DNA of 43,612 bases. Origin: OFTM10 sp964196195. GTDB lineage: Bacteria > Actinomycetota > Acidimicrobiia > Acidimicrobiales > Aldehydirespiratoraceae. Within the stretch, counting starts at the first letter, position 1, and every line of letters begins with the position of its first letter. Shown in pieces: positions 23,783 through 31,628 of the stretch. The position numbers and the translations under genes are program-made. The notes beneath the pieces are model-generated. The model made no database searches and was not told the DNA's origin. It saw only the letters and a list, made by a program, of their open reading frames with translations. The stretch is from the NCBI GenBank assembly GCA_964196195.1, contig CAXMSE010000078.1, positions 1 through 43,612 of the forward strand, read 5' to 3'.

Positions 23783-24490
23783 GTGAGTTACGGCGATCTC
23801 GACCTGCGACCGGTCATTTCCCTCGACGAAGACACGAGAGGCGACTTTGTCGTCCGCGTCTATCAGCACCTTCTCGGCGCCATCGCCGCCTTCGTCGGCA
23901 TCGAGGCCCTGTTTTTCGCCACCGGGATCGCCGAAGGCATCTACAACTTCGTCTCCGGCGGGGGCAGCCGCTGGTTGCTCATCCTCGGTGCCTTCATGGT
24001 GGGCCAGTGGATGGTGGCCAACGCTGCGGCCGACATGCTCAATCCCTCCAAGCAGTACGCGGCCCTGTTCGGCATGGCGGCACTCGAGGCGCTGATCTTC
24101 GCTCCGATGCTCTACTACGTCTTCAACACCCAGGGCGGAGGCACCACCGTTGCCGCCGCAGCCCTACTCACCGCAGTCGGTTTCGCCGGGCTCTCGATGG
24201 TTGCGTTCGTCACCCGCAAGGATCTGTCGTTCATCCGTCCGATGTTGATGTTCGGCGGCGTGGCCGCGATGGTGCTGATCTTCGGCGCCGTGATCTTCGG
24301 GTTCGAGCTAGGTATCTGGTTCTCGGTGGCGATGATCGTGCTCGCCGGCGGCTCGATCCTCTACCAGACCCAGACCATCATTCGCACCTACCCGGTCCAG
24401 GCCCACGTGTCAGCGGCCCTGTCGCTGTTCGCATCGGTGATGATGCTGTTCTGGTACGTGCTGCGGCTGTTGATGCAGCTGCGCCGCTGA
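23783..24490 (+). CDS. Bax inhibitor-1 family integral membrane protein
   Basis: This 235-residue protein has about seven hydrophobic helices, starting with HLLGAIAAFVGIEALFF and ending SVMMLFWYVLRLLMQLRR. The overall layout resembles the Bax-inhibitor-1/YccA/YbhL family of ion-channel-like proteins. A conserved-looking segment TQTIIRTYPVQAHVSAALSLF near the end supports this. I start at GTG 23783, seven bases after GAGGAG; a longer frame from 23681 has no ribosome site. It is on the opposite strand and separates mftC from mftD, so it interrupts the mycofactocin operon. Confidence 0.8.
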   Translation: MSYGDLDLRPVISLDEDTRGDFVVRVYQHLLGAIAAFVGIEALFFATGIAEGIYNFVSGGGSRWLLILGAFMVGQWMVANAAADMLNPSKQYAALFGMAALEALIFAPMLYYVFNTQGGGTTVAAAALLTAVGFAGLSMVAFVTRKDLSFIRPMLMFGGVAAMVLIFGAVIFGFELGIWFSVAMIVLAGGSILYQTQTIIRTYPVQAHVSAALSLFASVMMLFWYVLRLLMQLRR

Positions 24491-24506
24491 TCCCAGCCGG
24501 GCTGCT

Positions 24507-25616
24507 CTAGCGGCGGCCCAGAAATTTCACCGGCGATGGCCGAGAGTGGTCGGCGCCCGCGAGGGGGCGGGGCGCTCCCGCGGCAGCCGCCACCAGTTCT
24601 TTGCCGTAGCCGTTGACACACTCGGGGTCTGGGCCGTCGAGCGGGATACCCGTGAAGAACTTGGCCGCCATGCACCCGCCCTGGCACGCATCGAACTCTC
24701 CGCAGGATGCGCATGCCCCTGCAGACTGGGGCTCGCGCAGGCCCGCGAACAGCTTGCTGCTGCGCCAGACGCGTTCGAACCCGCCCTCGTCGCGAACGTT
24801 GCCGGCCTTGAAGTCGTCGTGGAGAACGAAGGGGCAGGCGTAGACGTCACCCACCGGATCGACCAGGCAGACAACTCGTCCGGCGCCGCAGAGATTGAGC
24901 CCGGGCAGGGCCTCACCCAGCGCCGAGAGGTGGAAGAACGAATCGCCGGTGAGGACGTCGGGGCGATCGAGCAGCCAGTGGTAGAGGCGACGCTGTTGCT
25001 GGTCGGAGGGGTGGAGTTCGTGCCATGTGGCGGCACCGCGGCCCGAGGGCCGGAATCGGGTGAGCCTGAGTTGGGCGCCGTAGCGGTGGGCGAGATCGGC
25101 GAACTGATCGAGTTGGCCGACGTTGTGGCGGGTCATCACAACGCTGATCTTGAATTCGCCGAAATCGGCCTCGGCCAAATGGTCCATCGCCGCGAGCGCG
25201 GTGGCAAAAGAGCCCTCCCCCCGCACATGATCGTTGGTGGCGGCGTCGGCTCCATCGATCGAGATCTGAATGTCGACATAGTCCGCACCCGCGAGCTCGC
25301 GAGCGACACGGGCATCGATGCGGCTGCCGTTGGTGGAGAACTTCACTCCGACGTCGTGATCGACGCTGTAGTCGATCAGGTGCCAGAAATCGGGACGGAT
25401 GGTGGGCTCGCCGCCACCGATGTTGACGTAGAAGACCTGCATCCGCTGGATCTCGTCGATCACAGCCTCGGCTTCGGCCGTGGTGAGCTCACGTGGGTCG
25501 CGGCGACCCGACGACGAGAGGCAGTGCACACATTGTAGGTTGCACGCATAGGTGAGTTCCCAGGTGAGGCAGATGGGTGCTTGGAGCCCTGCCTTCATGT
25601 CGTCGGTGAGGCTCAT
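24507..25616 (-). CDS. mftC: Mycofactocin radical SAM maturase MftC
   Basis: This 369-residue radical SAM enzyme has the CxxxCxxC cluster motif CNLQCVHC (residues ~25-32), GGGEPTIR, and a SPASM domain with the cysteines of CGAGRVVCLVDPVGDVYACPF and CASCGEFDACQGGC for auxiliary Fe-S clusters. MftC, guided by MftB, decarboxylates the C-terminal Tyr of MftA and then forms a carbon-carbon link to the Val. Its ATG overlaps the mftB stop by four bases. It is followed by the convergent Bax-inhibitor-family gene. Confidence 0.96.
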   Translation of the reverse strand: MSLTDDMKAGLQAPICLTWELTYACNLQCVHCLSSSGRRDPRELTTAEAEAVIDEIQRMQVFYVNIGGGEPTIRPDFWHLIDYSVDHDVGVKFSTNGSRIDARVARELAGADYVDIQISIDGADAATNDHVRGEGSFATALAAMDHLAEADFGEFKISVVMTRHNVGQLDQFADLAHRYGAQLRLTRFRPSGRGAATWHELHPSDQQQRRLYHWLLDRPDVLTGDSFFHLSALGEALPGLNLCGAGRVVCLVDPVGDVYACPFVLHDDFKAGNVRDEGGFERVWRSSKLFAGLREPQSAGACASCGEFDACQGGCMAAKFFTGIPLDGPDPECVNGYGKELVAAAAGAPRPLAGADHSRPSPVKFLGRR

Positions 25617-25879
25617 GTGGCCACCAGGAAGTCGGATGCCGCGAGCGACGCGAGCGCCTTTTCGAACGTCGCCCTTCGCGACCCCGCTATCCCAGCCGCG
25701 TCGAATGCCGATCTCACCGTGTCGTGCTCGGCCAGCGACTCGATCACGGCCACGAGGTCGTGGGCTCTGAGGAAATTCAGTCGCCGATTGCCGTAGTGAT
25801 AGGCGAGGGCACCGAACGGTTCGGGCCGCAGCGCGACTCGATCGTTGAGCCGGTATGCGCGGTCGATGTCGAACGTCAT
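25613..25879 (-). CDS. mftB: Mycofactocin peptide chaperone MftB
   Basis: This 88-residue PqqD-like RiPP-recognition protein (MTFDIDRAYRLNDRVALRPEPFGALAYHYGNRRLNFL...) presents the MftA leader to MftC. The RPEPFGALAYHY and NRRLNFL segments are typical of the family. The ATG (25879) lies seven bases after the mftA stop, and the gene overlaps mftC by four bases. Longer frames reaching to 26074 run antisense through mftA and are not real. Confidence 0.94.
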   Translation of the reverse strand: MTFDIDRAYRLNDRVALRPEPFGALAYHYGNRRLNFLRAHDLVAVIESLAEHDTVRSAFDAAGIAGSRRATFEKALASLAASDFLVAT

Positions 25880-25886
25880 CACCGTC

Positions 25887-26021
25887 TCAGTAGACGCCGC
25901 ACATTCCGTCGATGGAGATCTCCTCGACGAGAAGCTCATCCTCGACCAGATCGGCATCGGGCTCGGTATCGGTTTGCACGGTTTCGGCCTGGGCTCGATC
26001 GGCGAGTTCGGTGGGCTCCAT
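25887..26021 (-). CDS. mftA: Mycofactocin precursor peptide MftA
   Basis: This is a 44-codon gene. The translation starts MEPTELADRA and ends EEISIDGMCGVY, which is the canonical MftA C-terminus with the Val-Tyr pair that becomes the cofactor core. The acidic leader (EDELLVEEISI) is the recognition site for MftB. An AGGAGG site lies five bases before the ATG. It is first in the mftABC unit. Identity is certain from the C-terminal motif and context. Confidence 0.97.
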   Translation of the reverse strand: MEPTELADRAQAETVQTDTEPDADLVEDELLVEEISIDGMCGVY

Positions 26022-26100
26022 CGGGTCCTCCTCGGGTCGGGTGGCGACAGCGTAGACGGCGACGGGTTCGGCACGACAACGGCCCCCGTTCTACGGTGAC

Positions 26101-26112
26101 CGGGTCGACCCG
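26101..26112. promoter_or_regulatory. Perfect 12-base palindrome in the mftA/oxidoreductase spacer
   Basis: CGGGTCGACCCG is a perfect inverted repeat in the 107-base divergent spacer between mftA and the F420-type oxidoreductase, 17 bases before the latter start codon. It could be part of an operator for a TetR-like repressor, but short GC palindromes also arise by chance in such DNA. Confidence 0.25.
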
Positions 26113-26128
26113 ACCGAGAGGACCGCCC

Positions 26129-27169
26129 GTGCAGCTCGATGTGATGATCGCGCCCGACGAACTCGGCACCGTGCAGACGAGGGCTCGCGCACTCGAGGCA
26201 GCGGGATTCGCCAACATATGGTTCACCGAGACCGGCCGCACCCCCTACCTATCGTGTGCGGCAGCCGGGCTGGCAACCGAACGAGTCGGCATCGGCACCG
26301 CCATCGCTGTGGCTTTCCCCCGCAGCCCCATGATCACTGCGATCACCGCCTACGAATTGGCCGAGGCCACCGGCGGACGCTTCAAACTGGGGCTCGGCAC
26401 CCAGGTGAAGGCTCACATCGAGCGGCGCTACTCTTCGGAGTACGCACCACCCGGCCCTCGCCTCAAGGAACACGTTGAAGCTGTCCAGGCGATCTTTCGG
26501 GCTTTTCGAGGGGAGGAGAAGCTCGCCTTCCATGGTGACTTCTACGACTTCTCGCTGCTGCCGACCCAGTGGTCGCCCGGCCCGATCGATGTGCCCGACC
26601 CGCCGATCTACATATCCGCAGTTTTGCCGTGGATGAGCCGCATGGCCGGCGAGGTGTGCGACGGAGTGCACATTCACCCCTTCAACTCCGCCACCTATCT
26701 CGCCGACGTGCAACGCCCCCATGTCGAGGACGGAGCATTGAAGGCCGGCCGCTCCCTCCACGACATCACCTTCGAGATTCCGGTGATGACCGCCGTCGGC
26801 GACACCGAGGAAGAGCTGGCCTTCACCCGTGAGCACGCCCGCAGCATGGTGGCGTTCTACGGCTCGACGCGTACCTATGCGCCGATGTTCGAGATCCACG
26901 GCTTCGACGGACTGTCTGAGCGCCTGCACACCCTCCAACGCGAGGGCGATGTGGCCGGGATGATCGCGCTCGTGACCGACGATGTCCTCGACCACTACAC
27001 GGTGTCGGGCAGCTGGAGTGAGCTAGGACCCAAACTGGTCGAGCGCTATCGAAATGTCGCCCCCAACACACGGCTCATGACCTACACCGCTTCTCACCAG
27101 CTCCGAAACGGCGACCTGAGCGTGCTCGACCGCTGGGCCGAAGTGGTCGCCGCTGTGGGCACGGCCTGA
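26129..27169 (+). CDS. LLM-class (F420-dependent type) oxidoreductase
   Basis: This 346-residue luciferase-like TIM-barrel protein has TRARALEAAGFANIWFTETG, GIGTAIAVAFPRSPMITA, and ELAEATGGRFKLGLGTQVKAH. These features match the F420-dependent oxidoreductase group that includes mycobacterial MSMEG_2256-like proteins. It would use reduced F420 for hydride transfer; the substrate is unknown. The GTG start is chosen because GAGAGGA lies about seven bases upstream. It is divergent from mftA with a 107-base spacer, so the two may share regulation. F420 use is inferred from family only. Confidence 0.85.
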   Translation: MQLDVMIAPDELGTVQTRARALEAAGFANIWFTETGRTPYLSCAAAGLATERVGIGTAIAVAFPRSPMITAITAYELAEATGGRFKLGLGTQVKAHIERRYSSEYAPPGPRLKEHVEAVQAIFRAFRGEEKLAFHGDFYDFSLLPTQWSPGPIDVPDPPIYISAVLPWMSRMAGEVCDGVHIHPFNSATYLADVQRPHVEDGALKAGRSLHDITFEIPVMTAVGDTEEELAFTREHARSMVAFYGSTRTYAPMFEIHGFDGLSERLHTLQREGDVAGMIALVTDDVLDHYTVSGSWSELGPKLVERYRNVAPNTRLMTYTASHQLRNGDLSVLDRWAEVVAAVGTA

Positions 27170-27192
27170 TCCGACTCGAATCGAGGCACCAG

Positions 27193-27681
27193 ATGCTCCT
27201 TCGCCACGCCACAGTCGCCGACGCCGAAGCGCTGCGCGCCATCTACAACTACGAGGTCGAGAACACCACGGTCACCTTTGATCTCCTGCCCCGCACGCGG
27301 GCCGAGCAGCGGGCCTGGATCCGCGAACGCGAAGGGGCTCTGGGGGTGGTGGTGGCCGAGGTAGACGGCGAGATCGCCGGCTTCGCTTCGCTGTCGCCCT
27401 ATCGCGGTCGACCGGCCTACAACACCACGGTCGAAGACAGCGTCTATGTATCCACCTCAGCGCGCGGGATGGGGGTCGGCAAGGCCCTGCTGCTCGAGTT
27501 GATCGCCATGGCCGAGAAGCGCGGCTTCCACACGATCCTCGCTCACATCGCCGGTGGGCATGAAGCGTCGATCGCGCTCCACGCCTCCTGTGGCTTCGAA
27601 GAAACCGGCACCCAACGCGAGGTGGGTCGCAAGATGGGCCGCTGGCTCGACCTCATGGTGATGCAGAGAATGTTGGCCTGA
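27193..27681 (+). CDS. GNAT N-acetyltransferase (phosphinothricin-acetyltransferase-like)
   Basis: This 162-residue GNAT protein starts MLLRHATVADAEALRAIYNYEV and has the acetyl-CoA loop SARGMGVGKALL and an ending CGFEETGTQREVGRKMGRWLDLMVMQRML. The N-terminal IYNYEVENTTVTFDL segment is typical of the PAT/Bar subgroup, which acetylates phosphinothricin or methionine sulfone-type substrates. The natural substrate is uncertain. It lies 23 bases after the F420-type oxidoreductase and is followed by a strong hairpin. Confidence 0.88.
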   Translation: MLLRHATVADAEALRAIYNYEVENTTVTFDLLPRTRAEQRAWIREREGALGVVVAEVDGEIAGFASLSPYRGRPAYNTTVEDSVYVSTSARGMGVGKALLLELIAMAEKRGFHTILAHIAGGHEASIALHASCGFEETGTQREVGRKMGRWLDLMVMQRMLA

Positions 27682-27703
27682 CCACCGCGACTGCGAAAAT
27701 GAC

Positions 27704-27735
27704 AGGAGGCCCGGCGCCGAAACGCCGGGCCTCCT
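27704..27735. terminator. Strong bidirectional terminator-like hairpin
   Basis: A perfect 13-base stem (AGGAGGCCCGGCG pairing with CGCCGGGCCTCCT) and a six-base loop lie between the GNAT gene (rightward) and tRNA-Tyr (leftward). No T run follows on either strand, so it may act as an actinobacterial-type terminator without a U tail. It would serve both convergent transcripts. Confidence 0.75.
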
Positions 27736-27745
27736 GGTCCAGTTG

Positions 27746-27827
27746 TGGGCCGAGAAGGATTTGAACCTTCGTAGGCGAAGCCGACGGGTTTACAGCCCGT
27801 TCCCTTTGGCCACTCGGGCACCGACCC
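27746..27827 (-). tRNA. tRNA-Tyr (GTA anticodon)
   Basis: This minus-strand cloverleaf of 82 bases has acceptor arms GGGTCGG/TCGGCCC, anticodon stem-loop ACGGG-CTGTAAA-CCCGT (anticodon GTA), a long variable arm of class II type (CGGCTTCGCC region) and T-loop GTTCAAATC. No 3' CCA is encoded. Confidence 0.95.
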
Positions 27828-27850
27828 GTGGACAGAGAAACACTACCGCC

Positions 27851-29764
27851 CTAGCTCGTTTCTGCGACCTCGACATCATCGGTGGTGTCGTGGTCGGGGA
27901 TGACCTCGGCAAGACCCGGGACCGCATCGATGCCACCGTCGGTATCGCGCAACATCCGGTGCCCGGCCACGACCGACAGGTACTCAGTGATCCGGTCCAT
28001 CTGCTCATCGTCGAGAGGGGCAAAACGTAGGTAGGCGACGTGGTGCTTGCCGTCGCGGGCGGCCCGACGCACCGAGGTAGAACATTCGATGCGCACTACC
28101 GACCCGTCGGCCTGGGGGAGACCGAACGCAAGCCTGACCTTCTGGCCGACTGTCAACTGCGCGGCGGAGACCACGTCGACGCCAAAGGGCGAAACGCCGA
28201 TGATGCCCATCTTGGATTCCGACGCGAACACGTCGAGCTGTTCGAAGGTGCGGAAGCTCCGACGAACCTGGCGCAGCTTCAACGCCGATCGCGCCCGGAG
28301 GACCATCACCCACAGCCACGCGCTGAACCCGAGGGTGACGAAGGTGGCGAAGTCGCCGTGAGTGGGGCGTAGGATCCCCAGCCCGAATCCGGCCAGCGTC
28401 GCCGCGATCACGACCTGGAGGCCGATCAGCAGCACTGTGCGGGCCTTGCGCCCCGGCGCCGGCTCCCCCAGCTCACTTTGAAGGTCACGACCCGAGAGCG
28501 CACGGACTGCCACAGCCAGATCCGTCGCGAGCAGGCGTAGATCGTTGGTGATCCAAGGGGTGAATCCGAGGGGGGCGGTGGCTTGACGCCGCAGCAGCAT
28601 CGACGAACCCATCCAGGCGCCCCACAACAAGGCGAGCACCACCGGATCGGCGACGAGGGGAAGCGATGAGGTGTACATGGTGGTCAGGAGCACACCGACG
28701 AGCACCAGGCGCTGGATGGCCCGGCCGACGTGGATGTCGGCGGTGCGGTAGACGCGCCTGCTCATCCGGGTCGAGTGTTCACCGCGGCGCGGTGCCTCGG
28801 GATCGACGAGCACGGCGAGCCGTTCGTGGAGCTCGCGAGCCCAGCGATGGAGATGACGGTCATCGCTCCACGGAGCGAGACGGCGGGCAACCACGACCGG
28901 GACGTCGGTGATCTTCCACCCGTCGGCCTGGAGCCGAACGCCCGTCGACAGGGTCACACCGAAACGGCCGCGAGCCATGCCTCCGACGTTTTGCACCGCA
29001 GCGCGGCGCACGACGGCCATCCCCGACCACCACGGCAGCGCGTTGTTGGTGTCGAGCTTGTCGAGCATGAGTGTGTCGCGCAGACGGTGCTCGCCGTAGC
29101 CACCGAAATCGACCGAATTGGCGGCGTTGGTGTCTTCCACCCGGCTCACCACGACACCGACTTCGGGGTCGGCGAAGGCGCCTGAACTCACCTCGAGGAT
29201 GTCCGGCATGACGACGACGTCGGCGGGCACGAGGAGGGTCAATAGGGACTGGCACCGGTCGAGGGCCGTGCCGATCAGTTCGCCGAGGTCGCTGTCGACC
29301 GATCCGGCGACCCTTTCGATCTCGAGCCGTCGGGCGAGCTCCCCCACGTCGAGACGATCATCACGATCGACGATCACGAGCTTGCCGTAGCCACGAATGA
29401 GTCGAGCCGACAGCACTGCCGCACGCACCTCGCTGGCCGGTTCATCGACCACGACCACCACGACGTCCGCGTCCGGCGCCATACCGGTCTCCGGGGTTCG
29501 GTTCTCGGGTCGGGGGTCGCCGAGGAGCGAGATCTCCATCCAGAGTCTGAGCATCCCGAAGGCTTCAGCCGCCACGAGCAGGAAGAACAGCACCGGGTTG
29601 GCGCCGTCCCATGTGAATGCCAGCCGCCAGCCGAGGTACGTCAGTGCGAAGACAAGGGTCGCTATACGAAGTACCACCATGTCCCACAAGTCGGCACGCA
29701 GCGCTCGAGATTGAGGAGGCCGGTGGGGGCCCAGCAGCCCCAGCGACGGTCGTGTCGTGACCAT
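27851..29764 (-). CDS. Cellulose-synthase-like membrane protein with PilZ-like domain
   Basis: This 637-residue protein has membrane helices near residues 28-50 and 58-78, a GT2-like region (about 100-320), further membrane helices (about 350-520) and a C-terminal PilZ-like part. The layout is like bacterial cellulose synthase BcsA. Catalytic motifs are weak: a VPADVVVMPD stretch stands where the DxD should be, and no clear QxxRW is present. In the PilZ region VRRSF could supply the arginines and GVSPFG replaces the usual D/NxSxxG. It may be a degenerate synthase or a c-di-GMP-responsive regulator. It is divergent from yajQ. Confidence 0.65.
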   Translation of the reverse strand: MVTTRPSLGLLGPHRPPQSRALRADLWDMVVLRIATLVFALTYLGWRLAFTWDGANPVLFFLLVAAEAFGMLRLWMEISLLGDPRPENRTPETGMAPDADVVVVVVDEPASEVRAAVLSARLIRGYGKLVIVDRDDRLDVGELARRLEIERVAGSVDSDLGELIGTALDRCQSLLTLLVPADVVVMPDILEVSSGAFADPEVGVVVSRVEDTNAANSVDFGGYGEHRLRDTLMLDKLDTNNALPWWSGMAVVRRAAVQNVGGMARGRFGVTLSTGVRLQADGWKITDVPVVVARRLAPWSDDRHLHRWARELHERLAVLVDPEAPRRGEHSTRMSRRVYRTADIHVGRAIQRLVLVGVLLTTMYTSSLPLVADPVVLALLWGAWMGSSMLLRRQATAPLGFTPWITNDLRLLATDLAVAVRALSGRDLQSELGEPAPGRKARTVLLIGLQVVIAATLAGFGLGILRPTHGDFATFVTLGFSAWLWVMVLRARSALKLRQVRRSFRTFEQLDVFASESKMGIIGVSPFGVDVVSAAQLTVGQKVRLAFGLPQADGSVVRIECSTSVRRAARDGKHHVAYLRFAPLDDEQMDRITEYLSVVAGHRMLRDTDGGIDAVPGLAEVIPDHDTTDDVEVAETS

Positions 29765-29787
29765 CGCGGCGTAGTACCGTCCACCTC

Positions 29788-30276
29788 ATGGCGACATTCG
29801 ATGTGGTTTCAGAGGTCGATATGCAAGAAGTCCGCAACGCGGTCGACCAGGCAGCTCGGGAATTGTCCCAGCGGTTCGACTTCAAGGGCACCGATTCGTC
29901 GGTCGAGCTGGGCGAAGATGCGATCAATATGGCGTCCGGCTCCGAGGATCGGCTTGCCGCTCTACGCCAAGTGCTCGAGGAGAAGCTGGTGAGGCGCAAG
30001 GTGTCGCTCAAGGTGCTCGACTACTCCGACATCGAGCCCGCATCGGGCGGCAGCGTTCGCCAGACAGCGCGACTCCAGGCCGGCATCGCGGCCGACAAGG
30101 CCAAGGAGCTCCACAAGTTCATCAAGGGCCTGTCCCTGAAGGGTGTCCAGTCGTCCACCCAGGGCGACCAGCTCCGGGTGAGTGGCAAGAAACGCGACGA
30201 CCTCCAGAACGCCATCGCCGCGTTGAAGGAGGCCGACTTCGGTCTGCCCCTTCAGTTCACCAACTTTCGCGACTGA
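29788..30276 (+). CDS. yajQ: YajQ-family nucleotide-binding protein
   Basis: This 162-residue protein matches the whole family: MATFDVVSEVDMQEVRNAVDQA, RFDFKGTDSSVEL, SLKVLDYSDIEPASGGSVRQTARL, GIAADKAKELHKFIKGLSLKGVQ and the end FGLPLQFTNFRD. YajQ proteins have been linked to c-di-GMP sensing and nucleotide binding; the precise role here is unknown. The gene is divergent from the PilZ-domain protein, with starts only 23 bases apart. Confidence 0.96.
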   Translation: MATFDVVSEVDMQEVRNAVDQAARELSQRFDFKGTDSSVELGEDAINMASGSEDRLAALRQVLEEKLVRRKVSLKVLDYSDIEPASGGSVRQTARLQAGIAADKAKELHKFIKGLSLKGVQSSTQGDQLRVSGKKRDDLQNAIAALKEADFGLPLQFTNFRD

Positions 30277-30280
30277 CCCT

Positions 30281-30316
30281 GACGATCAGACCCAAGCGGA
30301 CGATCAGACCCAGGCA
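30281..30316. repeat. 18-base near-tandem duplication at the htpX stop codon
   Basis: Two 18-base units (30281-30298, 30299-30316) share their first 14 bases, gacgatcagaccca. The copy at 30299 contains the last codons and TGA of htpX. It is a smaller echo of the duplication at the rplK 3' end. Confidence 0.8.
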
Positions 30317-31161
30317 CCTTCACGGAGCTTGCGGACGCGATCCTCGGTGGGCGGATGGGTGCTGAACCACTTACCCCTCGAGCGGCCGCCCCGAGCCTGG
30401 GCCTTGAGCGGATTGATGATGTAGTTGGAAGCCTGGTTGGGGTCGACGTTGGACGGGATCTGGTTGGCGTAGACCTCGAGTCGTTCGAGCGCCGAAGCCA
30501 GCGGCTCCCCCGTGCCGAGCAACTTGGCCGCCGAAGCGTCGGCCTGAAACTCACGGCTGCGACTCACTGCGGCCTGGATGATGGCCGCCGCGATCGGAGC
30601 CAGGATTGCGAAGGCGAGTTCGCCGATCGGGTTGCCGCGGTTGTTGCGTCCCCCGCCGGTGAAGATCGCACTCCACATGGCCATGCGAGCGGCGACGGTG
30701 ATGCCCATGCCGATGGCGGCTGCCACCGAGCCGATGAGGATGTCGCGGTTGCGGATGTGGGCGAGTTCGTGGGCGAGTACGCCACGCACCTGATCCCACG
30801 ACATCGCCTCGAGTAGGCCGGCGGTGACCGCCACAGCCGCGTGATTGGGGTTGCGTCCGGTGGCGAAGGCGTTGGGCTGGGGGTTGGGCGACACATAGAG
30901 CTTGGGCATCGGCATACCAGCCCGAGCGGTGAGGTCTTCCATGATCTCGTAGAACTGGGGCATCTGCTCGCGGGTGACGAGCTGGGCCTTGGCCGACTTG
31001 ATGGCGAGCTTGTCGCTGAACCAATAGGAGCCGCCCACCATGACGATGCCGATGAACAGGCCTATGAAGAGACCACCGGTGCCACCGAGCGCACCGCCGG
31101 CGACGATGATCAGGCCGCCCATCGCGGCGAGAAGGGTGAATGTCTTTGCGGTGTTGACCAT
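30304..31161 (-). CDS. htpX: HtpX-family zinc metalloprotease
   Basis: This 285-residue membrane protease has N-terminal helices (LLAAMGGLIIVAGG, LFIGLFIGIVMVGGSYWF), the zinc motif HELAH in VRGVLAHELAHIRNRD, the YVSPNPQPNAFATGRNP segment, and later helices around 150-205. A third zinc-ligand region around SREFQADASAAKLLG is present. HtpX degrades misfolded membrane proteins and is stress induced. It ends 28 bases after the end of yajQ, tail to tail. Confidence 0.95.
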   Translation of the reverse strand: MVNTAKTFTLLAAMGGLIIVAGGALGGTGGLFIGLFIGIVMVGGSYWFSDKLAIKSAKAQLVTREQMPQFYEIMEDLTARAGMPMPKLYVSPNPQPNAFATGRNPNHAAVAVTAGLLEAMSWDQVRGVLAHELAHIRNRDILIGSVAAAIGMGITVAARMAMWSAIFTGGGRNNRGNPIGELAFAILAPIAAAIIQAAVSRSREFQADASAAKLLGTGEPLASALERLEVYANQIPSNVDPNQASNYIINPLKAQARGGRSRGKWFSTHPPTEDRVRKLREGAWV

Positions 31162-31219
31162 GTGCGGGATACGCCTCCAACGGAGTTACGGGTACTACTG
31201 GGTTCAACAGTATGAGTAG

Positions 31220-31617
31220 CTACCGAAATTCCACAGCAAGGCCCCGGTCGACGTAGTAGCCGCTGTGTACGTACTGAGCGGTGAGTCCCATCTCCCGCAT
31301 CATGACGATATTGCGGGGATCAGCGTCGAGGGCGAGCCGGATGTCGGCGCCGAGATCTTGTAGCGATTCGAGCTCGCCCGCTTCCATTGGCTCCTCGGTG
31401 GGCCTTCCCGGGGCCCGCGCATGATCAGCCAATCGTGACGGATCTCGTTGGAGTCGAGCCAGTCGATGGTCTCCTCGCGAATCTGGTGAATGCGGGCGGT
31501 GAGCACAACCACGGTGACAGCGGCGCTGATCGCCGCGGCCAACGCTTTCCCACTGGGGATCACCGCGTCATCTACACAGGCGTGGAAGAAGCCGTTCCCG
31601 TTCTCGGGGTTGCTCAC
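31220..31617 (-). pseudogene. HAD-type phosphatase remnant, N-terminally truncated and frameshifted
   Basis: Two overlapping frames make one HAD-like fold. The first, from 31617 (GTG), reads GFFHACVDDAVIPSGKALAAA, then TVVVLTARIHQIREETIDWLDSNEIRHDWLIMRGPR. The second, ending at 31220, reads GRPTEEPMEAGELESLQDLGADIRLALDADPRNIVMMREMGLTAQYVHSGYY. The frame change falls in the GC run near 31405-31420. The nucleophile motif DxDG, normally near the N-terminus, is missing, because upstream sequence is the acs 3' end. A sequencing indel could explain the shift but not the missing N-terminus. Inactive if real. Confidence 0.75.
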
Positions 31618-31628
31618 ATCGGCCCTGG

